The position numbers and the translations under genes were made by a program. 64,000 nt of DNA. It comes from Nitrospinaceae bacterium (GTDB lineage: Bacteria > Nitrospinota > Nitrospinia > Nitrospinales > VA-1). The notes under the pieces are model-generated. The model had not been told where the DNA came from and searched no databases. It saw only the letters and a program-made list of their open reading frames with translations. The stretch lies in contig JALPWY010000002.1 in NCBI GenBank assembly GCA_023271875.1, forward strand, positions 1-64,000, read 5' to 3'. This document shows positions 1 through 9,118 of the stretch, one piece after another. How positions within the stretch are numbered: the first letter of the stretch is position 1; the number at the start of each line of letters is the position of its first letter.

Positions 1-165
1 CAGCCCACCTGGTCCCCCGATGGGCGTTTTATAGCTTACAGGCATAAAGTGGGCTCCAATATGAGCACTTATATTCAGCGATTGGGAAGCGATAAAGTTC
101 GCCAGCTCTCTTTTGGTGGTGATGGTGGCGCCAGCCCAAGTTGGTCGCCATATTTAAACTATTAG
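1..165 (+). CDS. tolB: TolB C-terminal fragment (beta-propeller), truncated by window start
   Basis: Frame 1 reads QPTWSPDGRFIAYRHKVGSNMSTYIQRLGSDKVRQLSFGGDGGASPSWSPYLNY*; SPDG repeat motif; directly upstream of pal. Confidence 0.85.
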   Translation, partial: QPTWSPDGRFIAYRHKVGSNMSTYIQRLGSDKVRQLSFGGDGGASPSWSPYLNY

Positions 166-250
166 TTAACCTATTGAAATATTTTAGTTTATTAGTTATT
201 CATTGAATTATTTGAGTTTACTGGTTACCCATTGAATTATTTGAATTAAC
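161..250. repeat. Three imperfect tandem copies of a 29-bp AT-rich unit in the tolB-pal spacer
   Basis: ATTGAA(A/T)(A/T)ATTT(T/G)A core begins at 173, 202 and 231 (period 29). Confidence 0.75.
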
Positions 251-408
251 GGTTGCAAATTTCAAGCTAGACCATTACAATTAATATGATGTGATGATAG
301 TATTTCTATAAGTATCGGATTAAACGCCTATTCTATAGGAGAGAGTGGGTTTAAAAAATAGTTAATTAATAGTGAATAAAACCACAACTTGTTGGAGGAG
401 AGTTTTAG

Positions 409-1206
409 ATGATTAAGAGAAACGGTTACTTGCTGGCCGCAATTTTATTTGGTTTGAGTTTTATGACAGCCTGTTCCAAGAACCTGATGCCCCCCGAAGG
501 TCTAGATGGCGCTGCACCTGTCGGTAGTCAGATGAGCCAGTCTAGTGATTCTAGAGGTGGTGCCGGAGGTGGTGCCGGAGGTAGTGCCGGTCGTGGGTTT
601 AATATTACAGAGCAGGCAGAGCAGGCAGAGCGGGGGACTGGTTCCGGATTCTTAACCGAGGAAGATGTTGGTGAGTTAGCAAGATCGGGTGGCTTTGTTG
701 GCAGTGGCCAAAATGGGACAAGCAGTAGCCAAAATGGGACAGGTAGTGATTCGGCTTTAGGAGGCGGTTCAGCAGGAAGATTTCAATCTGAACCATTCTT
801 AGGTAATGACTCAGGTTCTGGAGGTTTTGGGAGTGGTATGGATGAAGCCCGCACGCTGCCTTTTAAGGATACAAGTTCGTTGCAGGACATTCACTTTAAG
901 TTCGACAGGGATGACCTTGATGAAGATTCTCGTGCTACGTTGAGACGAAATGCTAGTTACCTCAAGGCCAATGCCTCGGCAGTAATTGAGATCCAGGGCC
1001 ATTGCGATGAGCGTGGTACCAATAATTACAACGTTGCTCTTGGTGAGCGTCGTGCCCATTCAACGAAGATGTACCTTGTTTCGCAGGGAGTTAGTGCAAG
1101 ACGGATTCATACCATCAGTTACGGCGAAGAAAGACCATTTTGCTTTGTCAGCAATGCTGCATGCTGGCAAGAAAACCGTCGAGCTCACTTTAGGATTAGT
1201 GAATAG
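409..1206 (+). CDS. pal: Peptidoglycan-associated lipoprotein (Pal), OmpA-like C-terminal domain
   Basis: Lipobox LSFMTAC; IHFKFDRDDLDEDSRATLRRNASYLKAN...IEIQGHCDERGTNNYNVALGERRA; GGAGGAG Shine-Dalgarno upstream. Confidence 0.95.
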   Translation: MIKRNGYLLAAILFGLSFMTACSKNLMPPEGLDGAAPVGSQMSQSSDSRGGAGGGAGGSAGRGFNITEQAEQAERGTGSGFLTEEDVGELARSGGFVGSGQNGTSSSQNGTGSDSALGGGSAGRFQSEPFLGNDSGSGGFGSGMDEARTLPFKDTSSLQDIHFKFDRDDLDEDSRATLRRNASYLKANASAVIEIQGHCDERGTNNYNVALGERRAHSTKMYLVSQGVSARRIHTISYGEERPFCFVSNAACWQENRRAHFRISE

Positions 1207-1293
1207 GTCGTTTACCTTCTGTTCGTTAGGCTGGTCTCAATAGGTAAAAGTGTTTTGTTTTCCTAGAATCGACTTATAGCTTTGGATATAATG

Positions 1294-1330
1294 GACCGTA
1301 ACAGGGTGATCCCTGCTACGGTCTTTTTTG
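1294..1330 (+). terminator. Rho-independent terminator downstream of pal
   Basis: GACCGTaaCAGGG-tgat-CCCTGctACGGTC followed by TTTTTT. Confidence 0.85.
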
Positions 1331-1369
1331 TTTTTGTGTCACACAAAAAGAGTTTGTAATACCTAACTT

Positions 1370-2866
1370 TTGAAATGTCACGTTCTCATGTGGATTAAAT
1401 TCGTCGTAATTTTCTTTGTAATACTTGCCCAGGTAAGTTTTATCTCAAAGGCTGGAGCAGGTGACGAGGAATTTCATCTAAAAATTCTGGAAGCATTAAA
1501 AAGAATGAACGTTCGCTTGGTGCGTGTTGAGACAAATAAGTTGAGGTCCCTTAAGGCTGTTCAGGAAAGTTTGCTCAACCAGATAATGGCATTAAGAACC
1601 AGTCTCGAGCAAATTCAAGCCACGGGGGAGATGAACAAAACAGAAATGTTGGCCAGTGTCGAGGGAGTAAAGACGAAGATTTTGGATGTGGAAAGCCACC
1701 TCAAGAATGAAGTGATGCAAGCACTTGACGGGCAAAATCGAGAGGATACGAGATACCGGGCTCAATTTCAAACTCTATTCAGCCAGCTAAAAGATAGTCT
1801 GGCCGCAGATATGAAAGGCCTTTCAAAAGCAAACCAACAGCAATTCAAATTTTTTAGTGAAGCAAATAATAAGCAACTCCAGCAAATTGTAAGTGTTTTG
1901 GAAGAGCAGAATAAAAAGTTGTTACAGACACAAGCATTGTTTAAAACAGACTTAATACCTGCACTTGATACTCAAAGTGAAGTGACCCGACAGGCTTTGC
2001 TGACAGATCTTTCTCAAGCTCGTGAGGTTCAGAAAAATTTTCTAGAGTCAAACCATAAACAGACCCTTGCTTCTTTGGGCACGGTGGAAGAAAAAAACAA
2101 GGCATTGATTGAAATTTTAAAAAAAAGCATCTTAGTTGATGAAGCTACAAAAAGTCTAGCTGAGACCATTCAGAAGAATGTTGGAGGAGCGAACCAAAAC
2201 ATAGATCAGGTAAGAAAGATGATAGCTATTTTGCAGGGGGTTTTTGTTCAACGAATGACAAACGCTGCTGAGACCGAAGCGGCTTTGACGGTTCGTCTGG
2301 ACGAAGATTTAGCAGAAGTTAAAAATAATCAAAAAATGGTAACATCTCGGTTGGAATCTTTGGTTAGTTTGTCTGACCAAATAAATAAACAATCCGCCCA
2401 GATGGAGGAGAGTATACAACAATCTGTGGTTAGCGCGTCCAACCAAGTAAATAAACAATCTGCCCAGATGGGGGCAAGCATAAGCAAAAGCATCGATATC
2501 GCCGCAAATAATGCCAAGGCCCAAACCGACTTATCCAACGAGAAGTTATCCCGGTTGGTTGATATATTGAAGTCTTTTGCGTTCGAGCAAAGTAAAACTG
2601 ATCAAGCGTTGCAAGCGCTTACGGCAAGTCAGGGTAAGGTTGACCAGGTCCTCCAAGGACAAAAAAAAATGGATGTAGTTTTGCAAAGTCAGAAAAAAGT
2701 GGAAAAGGCGATACAAGGTCAAAAATTAGGGTCGGTTGTAACGCAAGAAACAATCTTGGCTACCCAGAAAAAGATGACAGAAGCACTGAAGGACTTGAGG
2801 CGTAAAGCCAATGTTAATATCTCCCGCAGTGATGATATTTTAAAGAAGTTAAAAAAACAGAAATAA
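1370..2866 (+). CDS. Secreted/anchored long coiled-coil protein of unknown function
   Basis: N-terminal hydrophobic segment, then about 450 aa of Q/K/E-rich heptad-like sequence with internal duplications (QINKQSAQM / QVNKQSAQM). Confidence 0.7.
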   Translation: MKCHVLMWIKFVVIFFVILAQVSFISKAGAGDEEFHLKILEALKRMNVRLVRVETNKLRSLKAVQESLLNQIMALRTSLEQIQATGEMNKTEMLASVEGVKTKILDVESHLKNEVMQALDGQNREDTRYRAQFQTLFSQLKDSLAADMKGLSKANQQQFKFFSEANNKQLQQIVSVLEEQNKKLLQTQALFKTDLIPALDTQSEVTRQALLTDLSQAREVQKNFLESNHKQTLASLGTVEEKNKALIEILKKSILVDEATKSLAETIQKNVGGANQNIDQVRKMIAILQGVFVQRMTNAAETEAALTVRLDEDLAEVKNNQKMVTSRLESLVSLSDQINKQSAQMEESIQQSVVSASNQVNKQSAQMGASISKSIDIAANNAKAQTDLSNEKLSRLVDILKSFAFEQSKTDQALQALTASQGKVDQVLQGQKKMDVVLQSQKKVEKAIQGQKLGSVVTQETILATQKKMTEALKDLRRKANVNISRSDDILKKLKKQK

Positions 2867-3033
2867 ATTTTTATATTTTTTGCTTTCCCCAGGGCCCATT
2901 TTTCTCAATTTTCATCTTCGCCTCCTCTGTGACTTGCATGGGTACTATTGGGATGTTTTACGAGATTTCAGAAACTTAAAAGACCAGAGCCTTTCCTAAA
3001 GTAGGTAAAATAATTTTACTATAAGTTTTTTCT

Positions 3034-4407
3034 ATGGCTAAAACGCTTACAGAATACGTGTGTCAAAGCTGTGGCCACCGTGCTCCAAAATGGTTGGGCA
3101 AATGCCCTGAGTGCGAGGCGTGGAATACTCTTGCGGAAGAAAAAGTAAAAGTAACGCGTTCGAGTCGGGAAGTGGATAATGGTTCAGTTGATGGTAAATC
3201 GGTTCAGCCAGTTACTTCGGTCGAGGCTCTTACACGGAATAGATTGATTACAGGAATAGGTGAATTTGACCGTACCTTGGGAGGCGGACTCGTCGAGGGG
3301 TCCCTTGTTCTGATTGGAGGGGATCCGGGTATTGGGAAATCTACCCTTCTTTTGCAAAGCATGGGGGAGATGGCCAAGTCTGGCGCCAAGGTTCTTTATG
3401 TTTCAGGGGAGGAGTCACCGGCACAAATAAAATTACGTGCAGATCGTTTAGGAGCATTATCAGATAATTTACTGGTTTGCTCGGAAATTTGTATTGAAGA
3501 TGTACTTTGCGTAGTCGATCAGGTGCAACCAGACGCGCTGGTTTTAGACTCCATCCAAACGTTTTTTACAGCGGACTTGCAATCGGCGCCAGGGAGTATC
3601 GGTCAAGTTAGAGAGGTAGCATTTAAAATTTTTCAAGATGTAAAGAAGCGGGCCATGTCGGCGTTACTTATAGGTCATATCACCAAAGATGGAGCAATCG
3701 CGGGGCCAAAATCTCTAGAGCACATTGTTGACACGGTAGTATACTTCGAAGGTGAAAAAGGACATTCCTACCGGATTTTGAGGGCTATTAAAAATCGCTT
3801 TGGGTCAACCCCAGAGATCGGAGTTTTTGAAATGTTACCCAAGGGCCTGGTTGGAGTTGAGAATCCGTCCGATATTTTTTTATCGGAGCGTCCGACAGAT
3901 TCGCCCGGTTCGATCATTGTGTCAAGTATGGAGGGAAGTCGGCCTTTACTAGTGGAAGTTCAAGCCTTGGTGACGTCTTCCTCCTCAATAGGCATGCCTC
4001 GACGTATGTCAGCTGGGTTTGACCACAATAGAACGTCCTTGCTTGTTGCTATAATGGAAAAACGGCTGGGGCTGAATCTTCAGGGTGAGGATATTTTTAT
4101 CAATATAGCGGGCGGGCTTAAAATATCCGAACCCGCTGTTGATATGGGGGTAGCCGCGGCGATTGCCGGAAGCTTCAGAAATCGATCAGTTGATCCACAT
4201 ACTGTTATGATTGGAGAGGTAGGGCTTACCGGGGAGGTAAGATCGGTCATGCAATTAGAGACCAGGCTGGCAGAGGCTGAACGATTAGGTTTTAAGAAGT
4301 GCGTTGTTCCACATTCAATAAAGGAAGACAGGCGAATCAATAAGAGTAGTTCTCTAAGATTAGTTCCCGTTAAAACACTTTCTGATGCATTCGACACGGT
4401 ATTTTAA
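3034..4407 (+). CDS. radA: DNA repair protein RadA/Sms
   Basis: Zn finger CQSCGHRAPKWLGKCPEC, Walker A GGDPGIGKST, KNRFG motif, Lon-like C-terminus. Confidence 0.97.
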   Translation: MAKTLTEYVCQSCGHRAPKWLGKCPECEAWNTLAEEKVKVTRSSREVDNGSVDGKSVQPVTSVEALTRNRLITGIGEFDRTLGGGLVEGSLVLIGGDPGIGKSTLLLQSMGEMAKSGAKVLYVSGEESPAQIKLRADRLGALSDNLLVCSEICIEDVLCVVDQVQPDALVLDSIQTFFTADLQSAPGSIGQVREVAFKIFQDVKKRAMSALLIGHITKDGAIAGPKSLEHIVDTVVYFEGEKGHSYRILRAIKNRFGSTPEIGVFEMLPKGLVGVENPSDIFLSERPTDSPGSIIVSSMEGSRPLLVEVQALVTSSSSIGMPRRMSAGFDHNRTSLLVAIMEKRLGLNLQGEDIFINIAGGLKISEPAVDMGVAAAIAGSFRNRSVDPHTVMIGEVGLTGEVRSVMQLETRLAEAERLGFKKCVVPHSIKEDRRINKSSSLRLVPVKTLSDAFDTVF

Positions 4408-4448
4408 CTGGAGTCGGTCAGTCTAACTTTTCACATATGAGCTAAGAA

Positions 4449-5129
4449 ATGAAAGTTGGTGCGATTATACCTGCGGCAGGGCGTGGCAAACGAATTGGTG
4501 CGTCAGTTCCAAAACAGTTTTTAGAAATCCAAGGTAAACCCCTGCTCCATCATACGCTTACGGTATTTGATTCCTGTAAGTTGATTGATTACGTTGTTCT
4601 TGTCATGCCACGAGCAGACGTTGATGAGATAGGGGAAGATTGGTTGAATAAATACGCAATCGTTCGGGAAGTGGTTGTGGGTGGCGAACAACGCCAGGAC
4701 TCAGTCTATAACGGGTTCAACTCTCTGGAGGAGGGAACAGATATAGTAGTGGTTCATGATGGCGTGAGACCATTCACCGCACCCCAAATGATAACCGCCA
4801 CGGTGGAAGCGGCACAGCAGCATGGCGCTGCTATTACTGCAATACCAGTTAGCGATACGGTAAAACAGGCTGTAGATGGTTTTGTAAAAGAAACAGTTCC
4901 GAGAGATGGATTATGGCGGGTGCAGACGCCGCAAGCATTCCAGTACGGGTTACTACAACAAGCTTTTATAAAAGCAAAGAAAGACTCTTATTATGGAACT
5001 GATGAAGGATCATTGGTTGAATACTTAGGGAAAAGAGTCAAGATAGTTTCTGGCTCAGAACTGAACATCAAAATTACCCGGAAAGAAGATCTCGTCTTGG
5101 GAGAAAGTCTACTTTCTAGAATAAGGTAA
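4449..5129 (+). CDS. ispD: 2-C-methyl-D-erythritol 4-phosphate cytidylyltransferase
   Basis: IIPAAGRGKRIGASVPKQFLEIQGKPLLHHTL and VVVHDGVRPF motifs. Confidence 0.95.
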   Translation: MKVGAIIPAAGRGKRIGASVPKQFLEIQGKPLLHHTLTVFDSCKLIDYVVLVMPRADVDEIGEDWLNKYAIVREVVVGGEQRQDSVYNGFNSLEEGTDIVVVHDGVRPFTAPQMITATVEAAQQHGAAITAIPVSDTVKQAVDGFVKETVPRDGLWRVQTPQAFQYGLLQQAFIKAKKDSYYGTDEGSLVEYLGKRVKIVSGSELNIKITRKEDLVLGESLLSRIR

Positions 5130-5253
5130 ACTCAGTAAAAAATAATTACAAGCCTATAGCGGTTAGTTTGCATCTAAATGAAAGTCCTCCAGATGTTATT
5201 TTTTTAATAGGACACCAAAGATTTTATTGTAAATTACGAAAAGGAGGTTTTTC

Positions 5254-5691
5254 ATGCTGGGAAAAGAAACAAGGGCACCTGGTTTTTCGGTTAAAGATCA
5301 CAACGGCAATACCGTTAGTCTTGCTGATTTTAATGGGAAAAAAGTGGTGTTATGGTTTTACCCCAAGGCAGATACGCCGGGCTGCGCTATTGAAGGGAAA
5401 GGGTTTCGTGACGATTATGAAAAATTCGCACAAAAAAATACGGTTATTCTTGGAGTTAGCCTAGATAATGAAACTGATAATAAAGCGTTTGCCGAAAAAT
5501 TTAACTTCCCTTACCCTTTATTATGCGATGTAAACCAAGAGATTGCTCTAGCTTATGAAGCGGTTAAAGGTCCAGAAGATGAATACGCATCGCGTATCAC
5601 CTATGTGATTGGTGAGGATGGAAATATTTTAGAAGCAATTTCACAAGTCGATACGAAAACGCACTCGGGAGATCTTTGTTCCAGGTTGTGA
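5254..5691 (+). CDS. bcp: Bcp/PrxQ-type thioredoxin-dependent peroxiredoxin
   Basis: LWFYPKADTPGCAIEGKGFRD; GVSLDN; AGGAGG Shine-Dalgarno upstream. Confidence 0.9.
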   Translation: MLGKETRAPGFSVKDHNGNTVSLADFNGKKVVLWFYPKADTPGCAIEGKGFRDDYEKFAQKNTVILGVSLDNETDNKAFAEKFNFPYPLLCDVNQEIALAYEAVKGPEDEYASRITYVIGEDGNILEAISQVDTKTHSGDLCSRL

Positions 5692-5700
5692 TGCACTTAC

Positions 5701-6084
5701 TTGGAAGGGCAAATGGCTAAAAAAAATCAGGTAATTTTCTTAGAGCTAGGTAGAGCGGAGTCGTTTGTTCTGGAGGGGGTTCAAATCGATCAGCTTTTAC
5801 CCCGGGAAGTCTGTGAGCGGTTTTCTGCTTACTTAGTGCGTATGGAACCATTTCAGATTAAAAAACCCAGTTATCATAAAAAGGGCGAGGAGTTGTATTA
5901 TGTTATCTCAGGTTCAGGGCAGGCTGTTCTTGGTGGAGAAAATTATGACCTGAGGGCGGGGTGTTTTTTTAGGGTTCCCCCTCGAATTGTCCATCAATTT
6001 TCAACAAGTGATCAGCCGCTATGTATACTCAATTTTCATAGTCCCCCCGTTTTTCCCGATAAGGATACTTACTTTTGCAAGTAA
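5701..6084 (+). CDS. Cupin domain protein
   Basis: KKGEELYYVISGSGQAVLGGENYDLRAGCFFRVPPRIVHQF cupin pattern. Confidence 0.8.
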   Translation: MEGQMAKKNQVIFLELGRAESFVLEGVQIDQLLPREVCERFSAYLVRMEPFQIKKPSYHKKGEELYYVISGSGQAVLGGENYDLRAGCFFRVPPRIVHQFSTSDQPLCILNFHSPPVFPDKDTYFCK

Positions 6085-7211
6085 TCACTATTTGACTCAA
6101 CCTCTAAGTATAGTTTGACACCATCTATATGTTCGTTTTTTAAGAGGTCACTTTTTATTTCCTTAAGACTAATTTCGGTTTCAGCAATTGTCTTTGTAGA
6201 GTCTCCGTGCAAATAAAGTTCGACGATATTTTTCCCTTTTAGATGATGGATTCGTAGCTGAGTCTTTTTTAGCTTCCCATCAGTCTTAGCAAGTATTGAG
6301 GTGAGCAAGAGTTCGACATCGTCCCGCGAGATATTGTAAATCGATTCCACTTCACTATCGTCATAGCCATCTACATGGACCAGTACATCCTGGGTATTTG
6401 GGTAGCTCTTGATTAGTTGCCTTCGGACCCTTTCAGCTACTTCATGGCCTTCGGTCACGGTAAGATCACTGTCTACCTGAATGTGAACATCCATTAGAAT
6501 TTTTCCGCCAACTTTTCGGGTTCGTAAATCGTGAGATTTTAGGACCCCGGAAACATCATCTATCGCAACTTGGATGTTTCGGGTATCTTTTTCGTCGAGC
6601 GCGGTATCCATTAAGTCACGAAATCCTCCAAGAGTAAGTTCGTAACCCACTTTCATAATCATGAAGGCGACCATTGTGGCAGCGATAGGATCTAGCGCGG
6701 GGAATCCTAGCATGGCACCGATAATACCGACCAAGGCAGCGATAGATGATATCGCATCGGATCGATGGTGCCAGGCATTAGCAAGAAGTAGGGAGCTGTT
6801 CGATTTTTCACCAACCGAACGTGTGTAGCGAAACAACCATTCCTTAATAAAAATAGAAATCAATGCAGCGCCAGCTGCTAGCGGTTCGGGAATACGAGAT
6901 ATACCAGATTGAATGATCTCCCAAGCTTCATAGGCTAATCCTATCCCAGCTGAAATAATGAAAAATCCAACAACTGTTGTCCCAAGGGTTTCTGCTTTTC
7001 CGTGACCATAGGGGTGATCTTCGTCTTTAGGCTTTTGGCCTACCTTGAGCATGATTAATACAATCACATCAGTCAACAGATCGGAAACGGAGTGAACCGC
7101 ATCGGCTACCATAGCGGCACTATTACCAATGATACCTCCAACAAATTTAATAATTGAAAGTATAAGGTTGGAAGCTGTTCCAATAAGGGTTACTTTGATT
7201 CCTGGGTTCAT
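6069..7211 (-). CDS. Cation diffusion facilitator family transporter
   Basis: GNSAAMVADAVHSVSDLLTDVIVLI, DEDHPYGHGKAETLG, SLLLANAWHHRSDAISSIAA. Confidence 0.92.
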   Translation of the reverse strand: MNPGIKVTLIGTASNLILSIIKFVGGIIGNSAAMVADAVHSVSDLLTDVIVLIMLKVGQKPKDEDHPYGHGKAETLGTTVVGFFIISAGIGLAYEAWEIIQSGISRIPEPLAAGAALISIFIKEWLFRYTRSVGEKSNSSLLLANAWHHRSDAISSIAALVGIIGAMLGFPALDPIAATMVAFMIMKVGYELTLGGFRDLMDTALDEKDTRNIQVAIDDVSGVLKSHDLRTRKVGGKILMDVHIQVDSDLTVTEGHEVAERVRRQLIKSYPNTQDVLVHVDGYDDSEVESIYNISRDDVELLLTSILAKTDGKLKKTQLRIHHLKGKNIVELYLHGDSTKTIAETEISLKEIKSDLLKNEHIDGVKLYLEVESNSDYLQK

Positions 7212-7242
7212 TTTTCCAATCAGATCTTTTTAGTTTAAGTAA

Positions 7243-8313
7243 TTATTTTTCGGTTAGGTACTTTACAATTTTAACATTGGCAGCAGGGAAAGGATATTTT
7301 TTCAAGTTTGATAATGAAACCCATTTCCATTGTTCGCATCCACCAGGCCTGATTTGTTGTTTTTGTATTTTGCAGTTGAATACAGTTAGAGTCACACGAA
7401 ATTGGGTGTAGGTATGTTTGATGGTCATAACTTTGTTTAGATTAACAACATTTACTCTTAGTTCTTCCTTAATCTCACGCTTCAAACATTCTTCGGACGA
7501 TTCACCTTGTTCTCTTTTTCCACCTGGAAACTCCCAGAGTCCACCCATCAAACCATTTTTTAATCTTTGTTGAATGTAGACCTTTTTATTTTTTATGATG
7601 ATGCCGGCACTGACTTCAATTTTTTTAGAAGATTTTATTTTATTAGAAGGAGGAAACTCATTTACTTTGTTTTTAAGAAATGCTTTACAGATAGTTCTTA
7701 ACGGGCATTGTTGACATATCGGTGATCCGGGTATACATACAGTTGCTCCCAATTCCATAAGAGCTTGGTTGAAATCACCTGGCCTGCGAACTGGAAGTAA
7801 ATTTTCGGCTTTTTCCCACAAACAATTTTCGTAAGCGGAGGTGGTTCCATTTTTGTTAATACAGAATAATCTTGATAGGACGCGTTTAACATTGCCATCT
7901 AAGACAGGCGCTTTTAATCCAAATGCGATACTGGATATGGCACCTGCAGTGTACCGACCGATCCCAGGAAGATTTTGTAGATTTTTAACGGTATTAGGCA
8001 GTTTTCCATTCATTTCCTTATAAATAATTTTTGCAGATTTTTTAAGATTTTTTGCCCTTGAATAATAGCCAAGTCCCTCCCACAGTTTTAAAATTTTCTG
8101 CTCTGGTGCATTTGCTAGTTTGTCTATAGTCGGAAGAGTTTTGATCCAGCGTTCGTAGTAGGGAATTACAGTTTTGACTTGCGTCTGTTGGAGCATAACT
8201 TCGGAAACCCAGATACTATAGGGGTCTTTTGTGTTCCTCCAAGGCAAGTCCCGTTTTGTTTTGTTGTACCAGGCGAGTAGTTTCCTTTGGATATCTTGGT
8301 TATGCTTGGACAT
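7243..8313 (-). CDS. mutY: A/G-specific adenine glycosylase with C-terminal Nudix domain
   Basis: PWRNTKDPYSIWVSEVMLQQTQVKTVIPYYERW, LPGIGRYTAGAI, CX6CX2CX5C cluster motif, C-terminal GGLWEFPGGKREQGESSEECLKREIKEEL. Confidence 0.95.
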   Translation of the reverse strand: MSKHNQDIQRKLLAWYNKTKRDLPWRNTKDPYSIWVSEVMLQQTQVKTVIPYYERWIKTLPTIDKLANAPEQKILKLWEGLGYYSRAKNLKKSAKIIYKEMNGKLPNTVKNLQNLPGIGRYTAGAISSIAFGLKAPVLDGNVKRVLSRLFCINKNGTTSAYENCLWEKAENLLPVRRPGDFNQALMELGATVCIPGSPICQQCPLRTICKAFLKNKVNEFPPSNKIKSSKKIEVSAGIIIKNKKVYIQQRLKNGLMGGLWEFPGGKREQGESSEECLKREIKEELRVNVVNLNKVMTIKHTYTQFRVTLTVFNCKIQKQQIRPGGCEQWKWVSLSNLKKYPFPAANVKIVKYLTEK

Positions 8314-8356
8314 TACTTGACTAGATTTTGTTTGATTTTAATTTGAGGCACGCTAG

Positions 8357-8995
8357 TCAAACACCGATGGTTTTTGGATCCCAAATATATTTGTGTAACT
8401 GTGTATGTAGACGAACCGGGAGATTATCTGCCAAGATCCATTCGGTTAAATCTTTTAATTTAAGTTTTTCAAAGACGGGTGAAAATAAGATTGGGATTTT
8501 TTTGTCGAGTTTGTAATCTTGTAGGACTTTCTTACTCCACTCATAGTCAACTTTGTCAGCAATGACAAATTTGATTTCATCTGTGCTGGCGAGATGGTTT
8601 AGATTTTCCCAGAGGTTTTTATTCTCTTCTCCACTTCCCGGACATTTAAGATCTAAAATTTTAATAACCTCTTTGGGTACATTTTTAATCGAAAGCGATC
8701 CGCTTGTTTCCAGCATGACTTGGAATTTATTTATTAGAAGGGATTCCATAAGTGGGAAGACTTCTTTTTGTAAAAGAGGCTCCCCTCCAGTTATTTCTAC
8801 TAGGTTGATTCCGTATGATTTCACCTGATCTACAATTTGGTCGATAGATAAATTTTTCCCATTGTGAAAAGCGTGGGTTGTATCGCACCAAACGCATCTA
8901 AGATTGCAGCCTGTCAAGCGAACAAACACGCAAGGGAACCCGATATAAGTTGATTCACCTTGAACACTTTTATAAATTTCTGTTACCTCAAGCAT
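8357..8995 (-). CDS. queE: 7-carboxy-7-deazaguanine synthase (radical SAM)
   Basis: VQGESTYIGFPCVFVRLTGCNLRCVWCDTTHAF, VEITGGEPLLQ. Confidence 0.93.
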   Translation of the reverse strand: MLEVTEIYKSVQGESTYIGFPCVFVRLTGCNLRCVWCDTTHAFHNGKNLSIDQIVDQVKSYGINLVEITGGEPLLQKEVFPLMESLLINKFQVMLETSGSLSIKNVPKEVIKILDLKCPGSGEENKNLWENLNHLASTDEIKFVIADKVDYEWSKKVLQDYKLDKKIPILFSPVFEKLKLKDLTEWILADNLPVRLHTQLHKYIWDPKTIGV

Positions 8996-9118
8996 AAACT
9001 GATTCTACACGTTATGAGACTAATTTTAAAAAAGGTTTTTTGGGGGCTAACTTTGTCTATAGAGATGCCAAAAACATAACCAATTAGGGTAGGATTAACT
9101 AGAAGTTTTCTTTGGGGA

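Noticed and set aside
605-1059. Antisense ORFs within pal (and similar short ORFs opposite other clear CDSs)
   Set aside because: Shadow ORFs of well-supported genes with no independent motif.
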